Source of the DNA: Sipunculus nudus
Taxonomy: Eukaryota; Annelida; Sipuncula; Golfingiida; Sipunculidae
Direction: 5' to 3'
DNA: 64,000 nucleotides
Assembly: GCA_026874595.1 (NCBI GenBank)
Contig: CM049309.1
Coordinates: 96,866,723 to 96,930,722 of the forward strand
The translations under genes and the position numbers were made by a program. Each line of letters starts with the position of its first letter. Within the stretch, counting starts at the first letter, position 1. Shown piece by piece: positions 10,808 to 23,158 of this stretch. The notes under the pieces were generated by a model. That model made no database searches and was not told the DNA's origin. It worked only from the letters and a program-made list of their open reading frames with translations.

Positions 10808-13800
10808 AAATGAAGTTTTTTCTTAATATCTCTAGGGAATGCAGTCCTAGTGACCAAACTTTTAGTATGGTAGAGGATTTGGGGGACATCTAACTGTATG
10901 CAAAATTTAAGGAACTTAGAGCTGAAGCTGGGGAGCTGAGGTCTAGTAAACTGCATAACACTAGCTTGATGTAAACAATATGTGACATGGTGCTTGAAAA
11001 CTTGAATAAAATCTACAGTTTTTGATTAACTGGTTTCAAATATTTGGTTTTAACAGTTGAAATGGTAACAAAAACATGCTTTGAAAAATTAAATCCACAG
11101 CAGTTACAGGAAAAAAATGTGCCATGGTCAAACTTGGGCAAAATTTAAGGTACCAATTTTACATTTTTGCCAATATTTAAAAAAATTTAACAGATTTTGA
11201 TCTAATTTTTGGTATACAATTAAATTTTGATTATTTGAAGTAGTATTACTGAAAAAAATTTCCTACCTTTAACACTTTTGGTCTTAAGTGACAAAATATC
11301 TTTCCTCATTTTTTTACAAAGTCCATTATGTTTGGGCCCATAACTTTTTTAAATGAAAAAATACTGACTTAATTTCTGGCATGTACATAGGAACCATATA
11401 GAGGAATATTTATGGTAAAAATGAAGAAAACCAGATGAGTGGTTTTGATATTAGGCAGTCCTGAAGTGTGAAAATAGATTTCTAATAAAAAATTGAGGTT
11501 TTTCCTTAATATCTCGAAGGAACGAAGTCATATTGACCCAATTTTTGGCATGGTAGGAGATTTTGGGGACATCTAACTGTATGCCAAATTTCAGATTCGT
11601 AGGTCCAATGGTGTCGAAACGTGCCAGTCTTACGGACGGACATCCGGACAGATGGACGGACGGACGGACAGACAGACGGACGGACGACAGACAATGGACC
11701 ATGACTATAGCTCAGATGACTTATAGTCAGCTGAGCTAAAAAAATTACAAATATTGTCCCAAATGTAATTTTTATAAAAATAATAAGAGAATTGTATGAT
11801 TTTTTAAAATGAAATATAACTGAAATGATTATTAAAATAATATTAAAGAATATATTCATGAAGGCATTCATTAATACATTTTGAAAGTATTTGCACTGGT
11901 ATTCATATACTTACATTTTTACCTGAATTCTCATCCTTTATGCAAGAAATTTTATAATGGAGTACATATTCATATTCGTATTTAAATACAATTGCAAAGT
12001 ATTCGCACCATGTCTGGTATTTATTCAGTTTTCACCAAACAATGATGTTGAGAATCCAGAATATACAAAATTCACACATTTAAATAATGATAATAAGTTC
12101 CTGGTTTTATGGCTTTTATTTATATTAAAAAGAAATAAATGTAATATATTCATTTTCAACTAATTTCACTGACATCAATGTACACACTAGACACAATAGG
12201 AGTCTAGATTAATATTACCAACTGCATCTTTGTCTATCATTAATTTCCTTCATATGATCCCTAATGATTAATAACGAATAATATGATTTCCTTTTTTATC
12301 ATTAAAATTGAACTGAAAAATGCCATAGGTGACTGCATGGTGTTATTTGGAATACGTGACATTCTATCCATCGATACAAGATTCTTATCTCATCAGTAAC
12401 TGCAAGTTAATTTCCTGTTATGATAAACTAACGAATTCCTTTTTTATTTTTCTTTAATTTGTTATTAAAAACCAATAAAAATTTATTAATTTATTGTTTA
12501 CTGTTATGTTGTTGGTTAAAACTACTAGATGAGTTGGGTTGGACACCTGGATCAACTGTGGCTGGCCATAAGCTGCCTGGCTGCCCCTGTGTATGCCTCG
12601 CCTCAAGCATGCATAATTTGCTGAAAGTTCAACAAGGTCACCATACAGGTGACTCAAGAGGGGCTGGAGAGAGCCAAGGTCTGACATGGTCTCATAAAAA
12701 CATTAATAAAAGCTACAATTTCTAGCCAATTTCTTTCAGCTTTCTTAACTAAAAAGCTGAAATCCTTATGTGTGCATGATATGAAAATTATATCAACAGT
12801 GCTCACAGGAAACAAATGTGCCATGGTCAAAGTTGGGAAAAAATTTAAGGTACTGATTTTATATTTATACTAATAACTTATAAAATTTGAAAAATTCAGA
12901 ATTAATTTTAGGTATTCAATTAAATCTTGATTAAATAATGTTACATCCCGGACAAAAAATCTCTAGCTTCCGCAATCCCCTCGTTAAGGGAGTAAATATA
13001 TTTCTTGATTTTTTACAAAGTGCATTATCTTTTGGCCCATAACTTAAAACAATTACGAATTACTGACATCATTTCTGGCATGTGCATAGAGAATGTATAG
13101 AAAAATATGTATATTATATATGATTAAAGTCAGATCAGTGGTTTTGATATCAGACAGTCTTGAAGTGTAACAATGGGTTTTTAATGGAAAAATGAAGTTT
13201 TTCATTAATATCTCGAAGGTATTAAGTTCTAGTGCCAAATTCTTGGCGTGGTAGGGGATTTTGGAGACATCTAATTGTATGCCAAATTTTAGGAACTGAG
13301 AGCTGAAGCTTGGGAGCTGAGCTCTTGCAAACTGCATAACACTAGCCTGATGTAAACAATATGTTATATGGTGCTTGAAAACTTGAATAAAATCTACAGT
13401 TTTTAATCATCTGGTTTCAAATTTGCGGTGTTAACAGACAAAATGCTAACAAAAACATGCTGTGAAAATTATATCCACAGAACTTACAGGAAAAAAACGT
13501 GCCATGGTCAAAGCTTGGCAAAATTTAAGGTACCAATTTTTTATTTTTGTTAATATTTTAAAAAATTTAAAAGATTTTGATCTAATTTTGGGTATACAAA
13601 TTAATTTTGATTAATTAAAGTTAAATTACAGGAAAAAAAGTCCATAGCTTTAATATGTTTTGTGTTATGTGATCAAATATCTTTCCTGATTTTTTACAAA
13701 ATGCATTATGTTTGGGCCCATAACTTTTTTTAATTATATAATACAGACATCATTTCTGGCATGTACATAGGAACTATATAGAGGAATATTTATGGTAAAT

Positions 13801-13868
13801 ATTAGGAAAACCAGATGAGTGGTTTTGATATTAGGCAGTCCTGAAGTGTGAAAATAGGTTTTTAATAA

Positions 13869-16800
13869 CAAGGCCTACAGGCCTAATGCGAACCTGTGAA
13901 ATGAGATTACACCAGGTATAATGCTTCAATGCTGGACCATTACTTTTCAAGAACATGTGTAACATGTATATGAACAATGCAAGTACTAAACACTTAGAAC
14001 AAGAAACAATTAAACAAACATCCTGCTTCAATTCTGGCATGGGTGCACACAACACAAAAACTAGAATATGGGTAGTCAACAAGCGACTACGTGTATCCGC
14101 CAAAATCAGAGTAGGAAAGGTGAAGTGAGGCATGGATTGAGTGGCAAGGGGAAACAGAGTGAGGTGTGTTGCATAATAGCCTGGATGTCTGCAGCCGATA
14201 TGTGTATGTAGGTTGCGCCTTCTACCCCAAAATCCAGAAAGCTGTCCAAGATGTATAAAGATACAAAATTTTAGGCAGATAAGTCAAACCACTACTGAGA
14301 TGAGTGATTTTAGCCCATGGCAGAAAAACAGACGGGTGCTATGCAAAAATGGTGGCAGGTGGCGCCACCAATTTTGTGTATGATTAAGAGCTATGTGAGA
14401 TCTATACACATGCAGAATTTCAGGGGGATATGTCAAACCAGTCCTGAGATATAAGCCTGAATGTCTGCAGCGTATACATAAATGTAGGTGGCACCACCTG
14501 CCACAAAATCCAGAAAGCTATCCAAGATGTATAAACCTGCAAAATTTAAAACAGATATGTCAAACCACTGCCGAGATATGAGTGATTATGCCACGGCAAA
14601 CAAATAGATAGATGCTGTGCAAAAATGATTGCAGGTGGCACCACCAGTTTTGCATATGATTAAGAGCTATGTGAAATCTATAAACATGTAAAATTTTTGC
14701 CAAATCGGTCAAATGGTTCCTGAGATATGAGCTTGAATGTCTGCAGCGTAAATTTGAATGTAGGTGGCGCCACCTGTCATAAAACAAGAAAGCTGTCAAG
14801 GATGTATACACATGCAAAATTTTAGGTGGAAAAGTCAAACCACTGCCGAGATATGAGTGATTTTATCCCAAGGCAGATGAACAGATGGACGCTGTGCAAA
14901 AATGGTGGCAGGTGGTGACACCAATTTTGTGTATGATATAAAGAGCTATGGGAGATCTATACACATGCAAAATTTCAGGGGGATATGTCAAACCAGTCCT
15001 GAGATATAAGCCTTAATGTCTGCAGCATATACATAAATGTAGGTGGCGGCACCTGCCACAAAATCCAGAAAGCTATCTAAGATGTATAAACCTGCAAAAT
15101 TTTAGACAGATATGTCAAACCACTGCCGAGATATGAGTGATTTTATGCCACGGCAAACAAATAGACCGATACTGTGCAAAAATGATTGCAGGTGGCACCA
15201 CCAGTTTTGCGTATAATAAAGAGCTAAGTGAGATCTATAAACATGCAAATTTTTGCCAAATCGGTCAAATGGTTCCTGAGATATGAGCTTGAATGTCTGC
15301 AGCGAATTATGAATGTAGGTGGCACCACCTGTCATAAAATTAAGAAAGCTGTCAAGGATGTATAAACCTGCAAAATATCAGGTGGATAAGTGAAACCACT
15401 GCCGAGATATGAGTGATTTTATCCAGATGCAGATGAACAGATGGACGCTGTGCGAAAATGGTTACAGGTGGCACCATCAGTTTTGCGTATGATAAATAGC
15501 TATGGGAGATCTATAAACATGCAAAATTTTGGCCCAACTGGACAAACGATTTCCGAGATATGAGCTTGGATGTCTGTAGCTAAAACGTGAATGTATATGG
15601 CGCCACCTGTCATAAAATCAAGAAAGCTGTCCAGGATGTATACACATGCAAAATTTCAGGTGGGTAAGTCCAACCAATGCAGAGATATATGTGTTTTTAC
15701 CCTAAGGCAGATGAACAGTTGGTTGCTGTGCTATGATTGTTGCAGGTGGCGCCACCATTTTTAGTGTATGTTATAAAGCTTTCCAAGGGCTACATTTGTG
15801 CAAAATTTTTAGCCTTATCAGTCAAACGGTTCCCGAGATATGTGGGTTTATATGTGGAAAAAGACGCACAAATGGATGCTGGGCAGAGAGGAAAGGTCAG
15901 AGGTCAACCAAAAATGAGGGCGCAGCAGTTCACATGTGACCGATCATAATTCCAAATTATAAAAATTCTACCCAGTGGTTATGGAGGAGTTCTCCGGAAT
16001 CCTTTGTGGCAATGGCGGCAGCGTCGGTGCATAGTATCCATAAAACTCTGTTTTAGTGGATACAATAATTGTAGCTGGCACCATCAGTCTTATATACAAC
16101 GAAGAGATATATACATATGCCCAATGTCAGACTGATATGTCAAACCCCTCCTGTGAAATAAGCAGGTACATACACTGTTCAAAAGTCAATGTAGGTGGCA
16201 CCACCTGTCTTGTAAATGAGAATACCATCAAAGACGCATAGACAGGTATCAGTCCAATACATCAAATTTCCCCAGAGTTTGATGCACTGGGCTGACAAGG
16301 CTTAGGTGAGTAAGGCAGTTGCCCTGAGTGACCTGTGAAAAATTGCTGCCTCAAGCTACTGCACTGAGTGAACTCTTGACCTGCACCTGGCTAGACTGAG
16401 TGAACTTTTGACCTGTACCTGGCTGCACCGAGTGAACTCTTGACCTCTTGCATAATCTGACATAGTTGGCAGTCTGATAGATTCAGGCTGAACTTTGGTG
16501 CCAAATATGATGCAGTGAGCAGTCTGCCAAAGCTATAAATAGAATGCAGCTACTGCACTGAGTGAACTCTTGACCTATACCTGGCTGCACTTCTTCCAAT
16601 CCTGGCACTGTGCCAAAACTATTTATAGAGCTGACATCATCTTGACCAATGGCCAACATCAAGGCACTGGCAATCTGCCAGTGGTAAACCAAATTCTGCC
16701 ATCTGTTCACAAAAGTGGTCCCTACTTGAAATAACTTTGAAATTTATTTTCCCAAAACAAAATGCTTTTCAGTTGACTTTTTATAAAAAAAAGAAATCAG

Positions 16801-18171
16801 GAATATAGGTAAAATTATTATGGATGCATACTGAATGCAAAATTAAAATACAGATATATATCATTGATGGCAAATTCTTGAATTAAGTTGAGTAGGGATA
16901 CCAATAATTTATAATCCACGTACAGTTGTCTTTATATAGCCACAGAGAGCTGAATATCCATGATTGTAACATTGCCTGGTATGATGAATAACTTAAATCA
17001 TAAATCTAAATTTTTTAAAAGCTTTCAAAAAATTTGTTATCAATATTAACCAAATACAACCTGAAATTTAAATGTCTAGTGGCATGATGTAATAGATGCT
17101 TATAAACTGGTGCCAGGCTAGATGTAACTGCATCACACAGCCAACATATATGGTAAAATGACTCAATTCAATCTCCATAATTCAGCCAAAAATCATTCAT
17201 GTGGAACCATTAATGACAATTATTATAAGAATTTATGTAGGGATTATTCTTGTACAAATTTAATAAACTGGCATCAGTGGCATCAGTCGAAAAACTTTTC
17301 GCAAGTTTATAACTCATATAGGAAGATACAGCAAACTGGTTAAGTTCAGCTTCCTGTAACTCAGCCAAAAAGCACTGAATCAAAACCATTTGAACAAATT
17401 TGAATTATCAACATCTGAGGATAATTAATGTGTGAGATTCAAGAATTTAGCCCAGTGGATTTTGAGAAGAAGATCTTTGTAGCCACTGAGCTAAAATGGG
17501 CTGTTATGGCATATGACTAAATTCAGCCTCCTATTACTTAGCCAAAAGTCACTTTGAACAAACTTCAGAAAGCACTACCCTAGGATCATTTCTGTGCGAT
17601 ATTAAACATTTTGGCCATATGGTTTCAGAGAAGAAGTTTTTTGTAGCCCTCAGTGTGATACAGGCACTAATGACCCCGTAACAAAAAAGGCCGATGCAGG
17701 TGGCGCCACCAATACCTCAAATTCATATATGACCTATGTGACCAACATTGGCATAAAATTTGGTGATGATAGCTCCGGCGTTTTTGAGATTGTAATTTTA
17801 ATATGCTTTTTTGCACAGTTAACAAAGTTCAACCTCCTGTAACTCAGCCAAATATCTCTGAACTGGAACCATTCGAACAAACTTGAGAAAGATTGTTCTA
17901 GGGATCATTTCTGTGAAATATTGGACAATTTGGCTGGACAGTTTCGGAAGCTTTTTTAGCTTTTTCCCTATAAAACCTAAGAAAATGCAGTTAGAAAAAA
18001 AATAAACAAAATCCAAGATAGTTTTTGGGATGACTGACAATTTGCAAAAAATTTGGTGATGCTAGCTCTCGCCATTTTTGAGAAAGCTATGGTAAACGTA
18101 CAGACGACGCACGACGCACGACACATGACAGTCGACGCCGCACCATCGCATAAGCTCACAGGTTCACTAAA
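13869..18171 (-). mobile_element. Family E element E2, split by B1
   Basis: It starts CAAGGCCTACAGGCCTAATG at 13869 and ends CACAGGTTCACTAA near 18171, after GACGACGCACGACGCACGAC. It is inserted in A1 within TTTTTAATA/AAAATTGAGG, a site that is uninterrupted in A5, A7 and A10. B1 (14061-16065) interrupts its CACAACACAAAAA segment. The right part repeats the E1 order: 'GAGTGAACTCTTGACC' units (16360-16590), AT-rich spacer, core units with GGTGGCGCCACC (17699), terminal tract. No coding potential was seen. Confidence 0.75.
14061..16065 (-). mobile_element. Family B element B1
   Basis: The left end is CTAGAATATGGGTAGTC, loop AACAA, GCGACTAC and then the arm GTATCCGCCAAAATC. The right end is a decayed hairpin, GTATCCATAAAAC with GTTTTAGTGGATACAA. 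The core is tandem units with GGTGGCGCCACC or single-base variants, the recurrent phrase 'GAGATATGAGTGATTTTA' and 'CAGATGAACAGATGGACGCT'. Left flank GCACACAACACAAAA and right flank TAATTGTAGCTGGCACC rejoin to match the uninterrupted E1 sequence at about 7265-7300. Short open frames reading VAPPF and VYVIKLS recur in other B copies and come from the core repeat. Confidence 0.8.
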
Positions 18172-18390
18172 AAATTGAGGTTTTTCCTTAATTTCTCAAA
18201 GGAACGAAGTTGCAAAGACCCAGTTTTCGGCTTGGTAGGAGATCTTTGGGACATCTAACATTATGCCGAATTTTGGATTCCTAGGTCTTACGGTTTCAAA
18301 TCGTGCCACATCTACGGACGGACGGACGGACAGACGACTGACAATGGACCACGACTATAGCTCAGATGACTTAAAGTCAGCTGAGCTAAA

Positions 18391-18964
18391 AACCAGGGCA
18401 TATTATGTCCAAGTGTTTCTAACTCAAAAAGAGTAAAAGAGCATTGTCTAAAGAAGTGTCACCTAATGCGCTTGTGTGTTTGCACAAGAGCTTGCTTTGT
18501 GAACCTCCGTCAGGGAGAGTAGGATTAGAGGATCCTGTCTTTGTGGGAAAGATTAAGAATCTAGGGCCATTCGTAAAGAGTTTAAGCCTTTTGTGTCAGG
18601 TCTTGTGTCCTTAGTAGGGGACAGTATTGACCCAGTGCCTGTAAAATTCTAAGGGATACTGGTGCGTCTCAGTCCTTGTTATTGAAAAGTGAATTTGTAT
18701 TTCGGATGAGACTGCTACCAGAGAAATAGTATAAGCTCAGGGCATTGAGGGTTCTATTGTTCATTTACCTCTACACAAAGTCATGTTGGAGTCAGAGATG
18801 GTGTCAGGTCCTGTTACTGTGGGAATCATGCCCAGTTTACCTGTAAAAGGTGTTTCATTGTTATTGGGGAACAATTTGGCGGAAGGTAGGGTGACGGCTT
18901 ATCCTTGCATGGTCTCTAAACCGAGGGTAGCTTAAATGATGTTAGTGAGGCAGAAAACGAGGGG
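18391..18964 (+). pseudogene. pol: Gmr1-like pol: zinc knuckle end and retropepsin
   Basis: Directly after A1 the host retrotransposon resumes with PGHIMSKCF, the second half of the zinc knuckle cut at 1429. The aspartic protease follows. DTGAS, the catalytic motif, is at 18655-18669 within KILRDTGASQSLLLKSEF, and a later VSLLLGNNLAEG at about 18850-18890 fits the C-terminal part of the protease. Retropepsin cleaves Gag-Pol. The frame contains stops and at least one shift, so it is dead. The next segment starts with FPACAVTRAM, a linker typical of this group. Confidence 0.75.
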
Positions 18965-20515
18965 TTGTTTCCAGCCTGTGCAGTCACTCGGGCAATGGAT
19001 AGAAAAGCCAATGATGGTACAGTGAACAAGGGTGCCACCGATAAGGCCGGTATGGCTGTGGGCCAGGGTTCTACTGATGATAAAGCGGGTACGGCTATGG
19101 TCTATAGGACCACTGATGATAATGCAGATAGGGGCATTGTTGATGATGATGACATAATAGATTTGTCACAAACATTCAAGAATGTCACTAATCATTGTAA
19201 TGACCAATCAGCGTGTCTTTGTTCTCAGAATGAGAAAAGAGCTAAGAAATCACCGGATGAAACATTTCCTTTAGGGAATAGAAATAGTTTATTGAAAGAA
19301 ACAAAAGAAAGATACAGATCTTAAACATCTGTATGGTTTGATTTTGCCAACCGAGGAATTAGAAAAGGTTTCATCGGGTTATTATATTCAAAATGATATG
19401 TTAATGAGAAAATGGAAACCCAGAGATATTCCGTCAACAGAGGATAGGGCTACAGTAAATCAAATTGTAGTTCATAAAGTTTATAGGTTAGAAATTATAA
19501 AGGTAACCCATGAATTGCCTTTGGCAGGACATTTAGGTGTAAACAAAACCAAAGAAAAAATCATGAGACATTTATTTTGGAAGGAGATGAATCAAGATGT
19601 AGCGCAGTTTTGTAAAACTTGTCATACTTGCCAGATGATAGGAAAATACAGTCATGATTCGCCAAAAGCTCCATTACAACCCATTCCAGTCATGGAAGAA
19701 CCACTAAGTCGTGTCATTATCGATTGTGTGGGTCAAATGCCCAGAACAAAAAATTGAAACCAATATTTGTTAACTATAATGTGTATCATAACAGGATTTC
19801 CAGAGGCCATTCCTCTAAGAAATATAAAAAGCGCGGACTATCGAGAAGGCTTTGATCAAATTCTTTACAATGTTTGGAATGCCTAAAAGAATACAATCAG
19901 ATCAGAGTACAAATTTTACTTCTGGATTATTCCAACAGTTAACTAATGACTTAGGTGTACATCAAATTATTTCAAGTGCTTATCATCCACAATCCCAAGG
20001 TGCTTCAGCGAAATTCCATTCCACTAGAAAACTACGTTAAAAACCTACTGTTTTCATAACAAGCAGGACTGGGACGAAGGCGTTCCACTATTGTCATTTG
20101 TGGTCAGAGATTCTGTTCAAGAATCGCTTAGGTTCACTCCGTTTAAACTTGTGTTTGGCCACACAATAAGGGGTCCTTTGAAAGTGATCAGAGATCAATA
20201 AGTCATTGAACAGAGCACAAAAAGGAACGTTCTGGATTATGTGGTCAAATTCAATGCAAGGTTAAACAATGCATGTGACCTAGCTAGACAAAACTTGGTA
20301 AAAGCACAGACTAAAATGAAAACATGGTATGACAAGAAGGCTAGAGATCAAGAATTCAGGGTTAGAACTAAAGTATTGGCATTGTTACCAAGTAGAGACG
20401 GTCCATTGCAAGCACGGTATCATGGACCCTATGAAATTCACAGAAAAATCAGAAATGTCTATTACGTAATCAAAACTCCAGACAGGCGTAAAGAAACTCA
20501 GTTGTGACATGTAAA
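18965..20515 (+). pseudogene. pol: Gmr1-like pol: linker and integrase, inactivated
   Basis: Integrase inserts retrotransposon cDNA. A 119-codon linker (18965-19324) is rich in Asp and Thr. The integrase HHCC zinc domain follows at 19510-19640 (HELPLAGHLG, then FCKTCHTC). The catalytic core shows the first Asp in RVIIDCVGQMP and the second Asp in RIQSDQSTNFTSG. The third position, normally Glu before the FH of the last core helix, reads Ala in SQGASAKFHSTRK. The C-terminal domain has PYEIHRKI, YYVIKTPDRRKETQL and, after a stop, HVNMLKPYF. There are stops at 19755, 20038 and 20508 and frameshifts around 19760-19850. Integrase lies before reverse transcriptase, the Ty1/copia-like order found in Gmr1-type Ty3/gypsy elements. 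Confidence 0.85.
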
Positions 20516-20990
20516 CATGCTCAAACCATATTTCGACAGAGATGACACACGTGAATCCAGCTTGTTTAGTATCTATTGATGATGAAACAAAAGAAACTGA
20601 CAATATGTTTAGAGAGGTTGATACAAGTAAAGACATGAATGAAATACCGAAATTGAGTAATTCAGAGGTTCTGGCAAATTTGGATGAAAAATTAAGGCAT
20701 CTTTCATCTAAAGAATCACGAGAGTTATCAGAACTGATGAGGAAAAATTTAAACACATTTTTCCTGATGTGCCTAGCAGAACTAATGTTTCGTGTCATGA
20801 TGTGGATGTCAGCCATGCAAAGCCAATAAAAAATCATCTGTATAGAGTTAACCCTGAAACTCTCGCATACTAAAGAAAAGAAGTAGAATACATGTTACAA
20901 AATGATATCATTAGGGAGAGTCAAATTGAATGGAGTTCTCCATGTTTATTGGTACCAAAACCAGATAAATGTCATTGATTTTGTACTGAT
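20516..20990 (+). pseudogene. pol: Gmr1-like pol: start of reverse transcriptase, truncated
   Basis: After the integrase C-terminal HVNMLKPYF comes a spacer (LDEKLRHLSSKESRELSEL). A PYRVNPE-like segment (YRVNPETLAY) follows, then the start of reverse transcriptase: EVEYMLQNDIIRESQIEW and SSPCLLVPKPD, ending with FCTD at about 20979-20990. In the family this is followed by a YRKVN motif and the YVDD-type active site; here the sequence jumps into an E-family core at 20991. No continuation was found in the window. Small indels and stops precede the break. Confidence 0.8.
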
Positions 20991-21535
20991 GGTTTCAGAG
21001 AAGAAGATTTTTGTAGCTGTCAGTATGATACTGGCACTGATGACCCCCAAACAAAAAAGGCCGATGCAGGTGGCGCCACCAATACCTCAATTTCAGATAT
21101 GACTCATGTGACCAACATTGGCATAAAATTTGAAGATGATAACTCCAGCCGTTTCTAAGATTGTAATTTTAGTATGCTTTTTTGGACAGATGACTAAGTT
21201 CAACTAGCTGTAACTCGGCCAAAACTCACCGAACTTAAACCATTCGAACAAATTTGAGAGAGATTGTTCCAGGGATCATTTCTGTGAAACATTGGACAAT
21301 CTGGCTGAACAGTTTCAGAGAAGAAGATTTATAGAGCTTTTTTACCTTTTTCCTATTTAATCTAGGAAAATGCAGTTAGCCAAAAAATAAGCAAAATCCT
21401 ATAGAGTTTTTTAGATGTCTAATTTTTTGCATAAAATTTTGTGATGCTAACACTTGCCGTTTTCAAGATTGTATGGGTTAACGTACAGACGCCAGACGCC
21501 GCCACACCATCGCATAAGCTCACAGGTTCACTAAA
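20991..21535 (-). mobile_element. Family E fragment truncating the Gmr1-like pol
   Basis: It begins inside an E core ('GGTTTCAGAGAAGAAG', as at 10260 and 17623), contains GGTGGCGCCACC at about 21069, and runs to a good E end, ATAAGCTCACAGGTTCACTAA. The other end is missing, so the junction with pol is a deletion or rearrangement rather than a clean insertion edge. Confidence 0.65.
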
Positions 21536-22218
21536 AATACAGGTAGCGCCACCAATCTGCGGAAACTGATGAAAAACTCCCTGATCAATATCTATGCATA
21601 GAATCATGGTGATCAATGCATTAGGTGTTCAGATACTGGAGCTTTTGTATCAAAATTTCCATTATTCTGGGGGGTACTTTTGAGCCCCAGAGCTCGAAGA
21701 ATATGGGTAACAGAGACCTAAATTTTGGTTTCCAAGGAGACTTTTCATGGACCTCCCTGCATGTTAAGAGAGAAGATGCTAGGTCTAGTTGTTATGCTTT
21801 GTGCCGTGTTAACAGATGACAGCATCTTTCAAGGTCTCAAAAATTGAGAAAAAATTTTTTTTTTGAAATACAGGTAGCGCCACCAATCTGCGGAAACTTA
21901 TGAATCACTCCATGATCAATATGCATGCCAAAAATCATGGTGTTCAATGCATTAGTTGTTCAAATACTTGAGCTTTTGTATCAAAATTTCCATTATTCGG
22001 GGGGGGGGGGGGTACTTTGGAGCCCCATAGCTCAAAGAATATGGGTAACTGAGACCTAATTCCAGGTTTTCAAGGAGAATTTTCATGGACCTCCCTGGAT
22101 GTCAAGATAGAAGATTCCAGGTCGAGCAGTTACCATTTGTGCCCTGTTAATGGACAGACAGCTGGACGAACAAAGGGGGATCGCTATAGCTCAGATGACT
22201 TACAGTCAGCTGAGCTAA
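21536..22218 (-). mobile_element. Family A fragment, A6-type core, right end only
   Basis: Two core units start TACAGGTAGCGCCACCAATC at about 21538 and 21870. A 14-G tract lies at 21999-22012, and the end is CTATAGCTCAGATGACTTAC with AGTCAGCTGAGCTAA. The left end is absent. Confidence 0.65.
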
Positions 22219-22303
22219 AAATATCATGACATTATGCTAATTATTTAAGTTTCTCAACTATAATTTGATACTGTAATTAATAATCAATTTCATACATGTT
22301 CAA
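22219..22303. other. Short AT-rich spacer
   Basis: A sequence between two elements in which no motif was recognised. Confidence 0.4.
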
Positions 22304-23158
22304 CAAGGCCTACGGGCCTAATGCAAACCTGTGCAATGGGATATACAACAGGTATAATGCTTCCATGATAATATGCTTGACCATTACTTTGCAAGTACAT
22401 GCGTGACATGTATATGTACAATGCAAGTGATAAACATCTTGAACCGGAGTACAAGCACCAATTACACAAACATCACTCCTGAAATACTGGCATGGATACA
22501 CACAACACAAAATGATTGTAAGTGGCACAACCAGTCTTGTGAATGAGAAAGCTATCAAAGATGTATGTACATGCAAAATTTCAGGCAGATAATTCAAACC
22601 AATCTTGGGCTATGTGCACAGATATATGAAACCCAAAAACAATTGTAGGTGGCACCACAAGTCTTGTATACATGAAAGACATCAGATGCATGGACAGACC
22701 AAAATTTCAGGCAGATATATCAAACTTCTCTTGAGTCGGGTGCATTTGGCTGACAAAGCTCACCTGAGGCAGGCACTTGCCCCAAGTCAAGCAAAGCAAA
22801 TTGCTAGCTGCACCTACTGCATTGAGTGAATTCTTGACCTGTACCTGGCTGGACTGAGTGAATTCTTGACTTGTTGCAAAATATGATACAGTTGGCAGTC
22901 TGCCTAACCTATTAATAGATTCAGACTGAAACTTGGTCTGCTGCCAAATCTGAAATACTAGAGCCTGTACACTATCTGTACACTAAATCTGTACACTAGA
23001 GCCAATTATTGAGTCAATTAGGCTCACTAATTTAGTCAGTTTGGATCCGTATGTTGGCAAACATAAACCTCTCTATGTGTGGAACGAGGTCAGGGACCCT
23101 TATCCAGGCACTCAACAGCGCTGACCATGTGACTGTGGAGAAATAACTCGCATGAGAC

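Larger units (their letters stand above)
1712..11739 (-). mobile_element. Family A element A2, nested in A1
   Basis: It starts CAAGGGACCCATGGGTCACG followed by GCGCTCAGCTGA, and ends with a CGGACGGACGG-rich tract, CTATAGCTCAGATGACT and AGTCAGCTGAGCTAA. The first 500 bases closely match the starts of A9 (59739) and A10 (61094). The interior is AT-rich and carries a poly-G run at 2551-2566 and a GA microsatellite. It has itself received A3, A4 and E1. Without these three insertions it would be about 4 kb. No protein-coding frame is supported. Confidence 0.75.
1430..18390 (-). mobile_element. Family A element A1, outer shell of a 17-kb insertion nest
   Basis: The + strand left end is CAAGGGACCTATGGGTCAC followed by a degraded CAGCTG arm. 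The right end is the A hairpin (arms CTCAGATGACT and AGTCAGCTGAG) ending in GCTAA, preceded by an ACGG-rich tract. The insertion splits the gag zinc knuckle of the host retrotransposon. A1's own sequence survives at 1430-1711, 11740-13868 and 18172-18390; the rest is nested A2 and E2. Its interior is AT-rich with no coding signal and is paralogous to A2: 12215-13400 aligns by eye with 3880-5740 plus 10808-11000. Strand is assigned by taking the CAAG-side hairpin as a Helitron2-type 3' end. Exact ends are ambiguous by a few A residues. Confidence 0.75.

Noticed and set aside
11506..11871. 121-codon minus-strand frame
   Set aside because: It crosses the A2 end and its ACGG tract (SVRPSV runs) into flanking A1; repeat-derived.
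20385..20837. 150-codon minus-strand frame
   Set aside because: A shadow of the Gmr1-like integrase C-terminus and RT spacer on the + strand.
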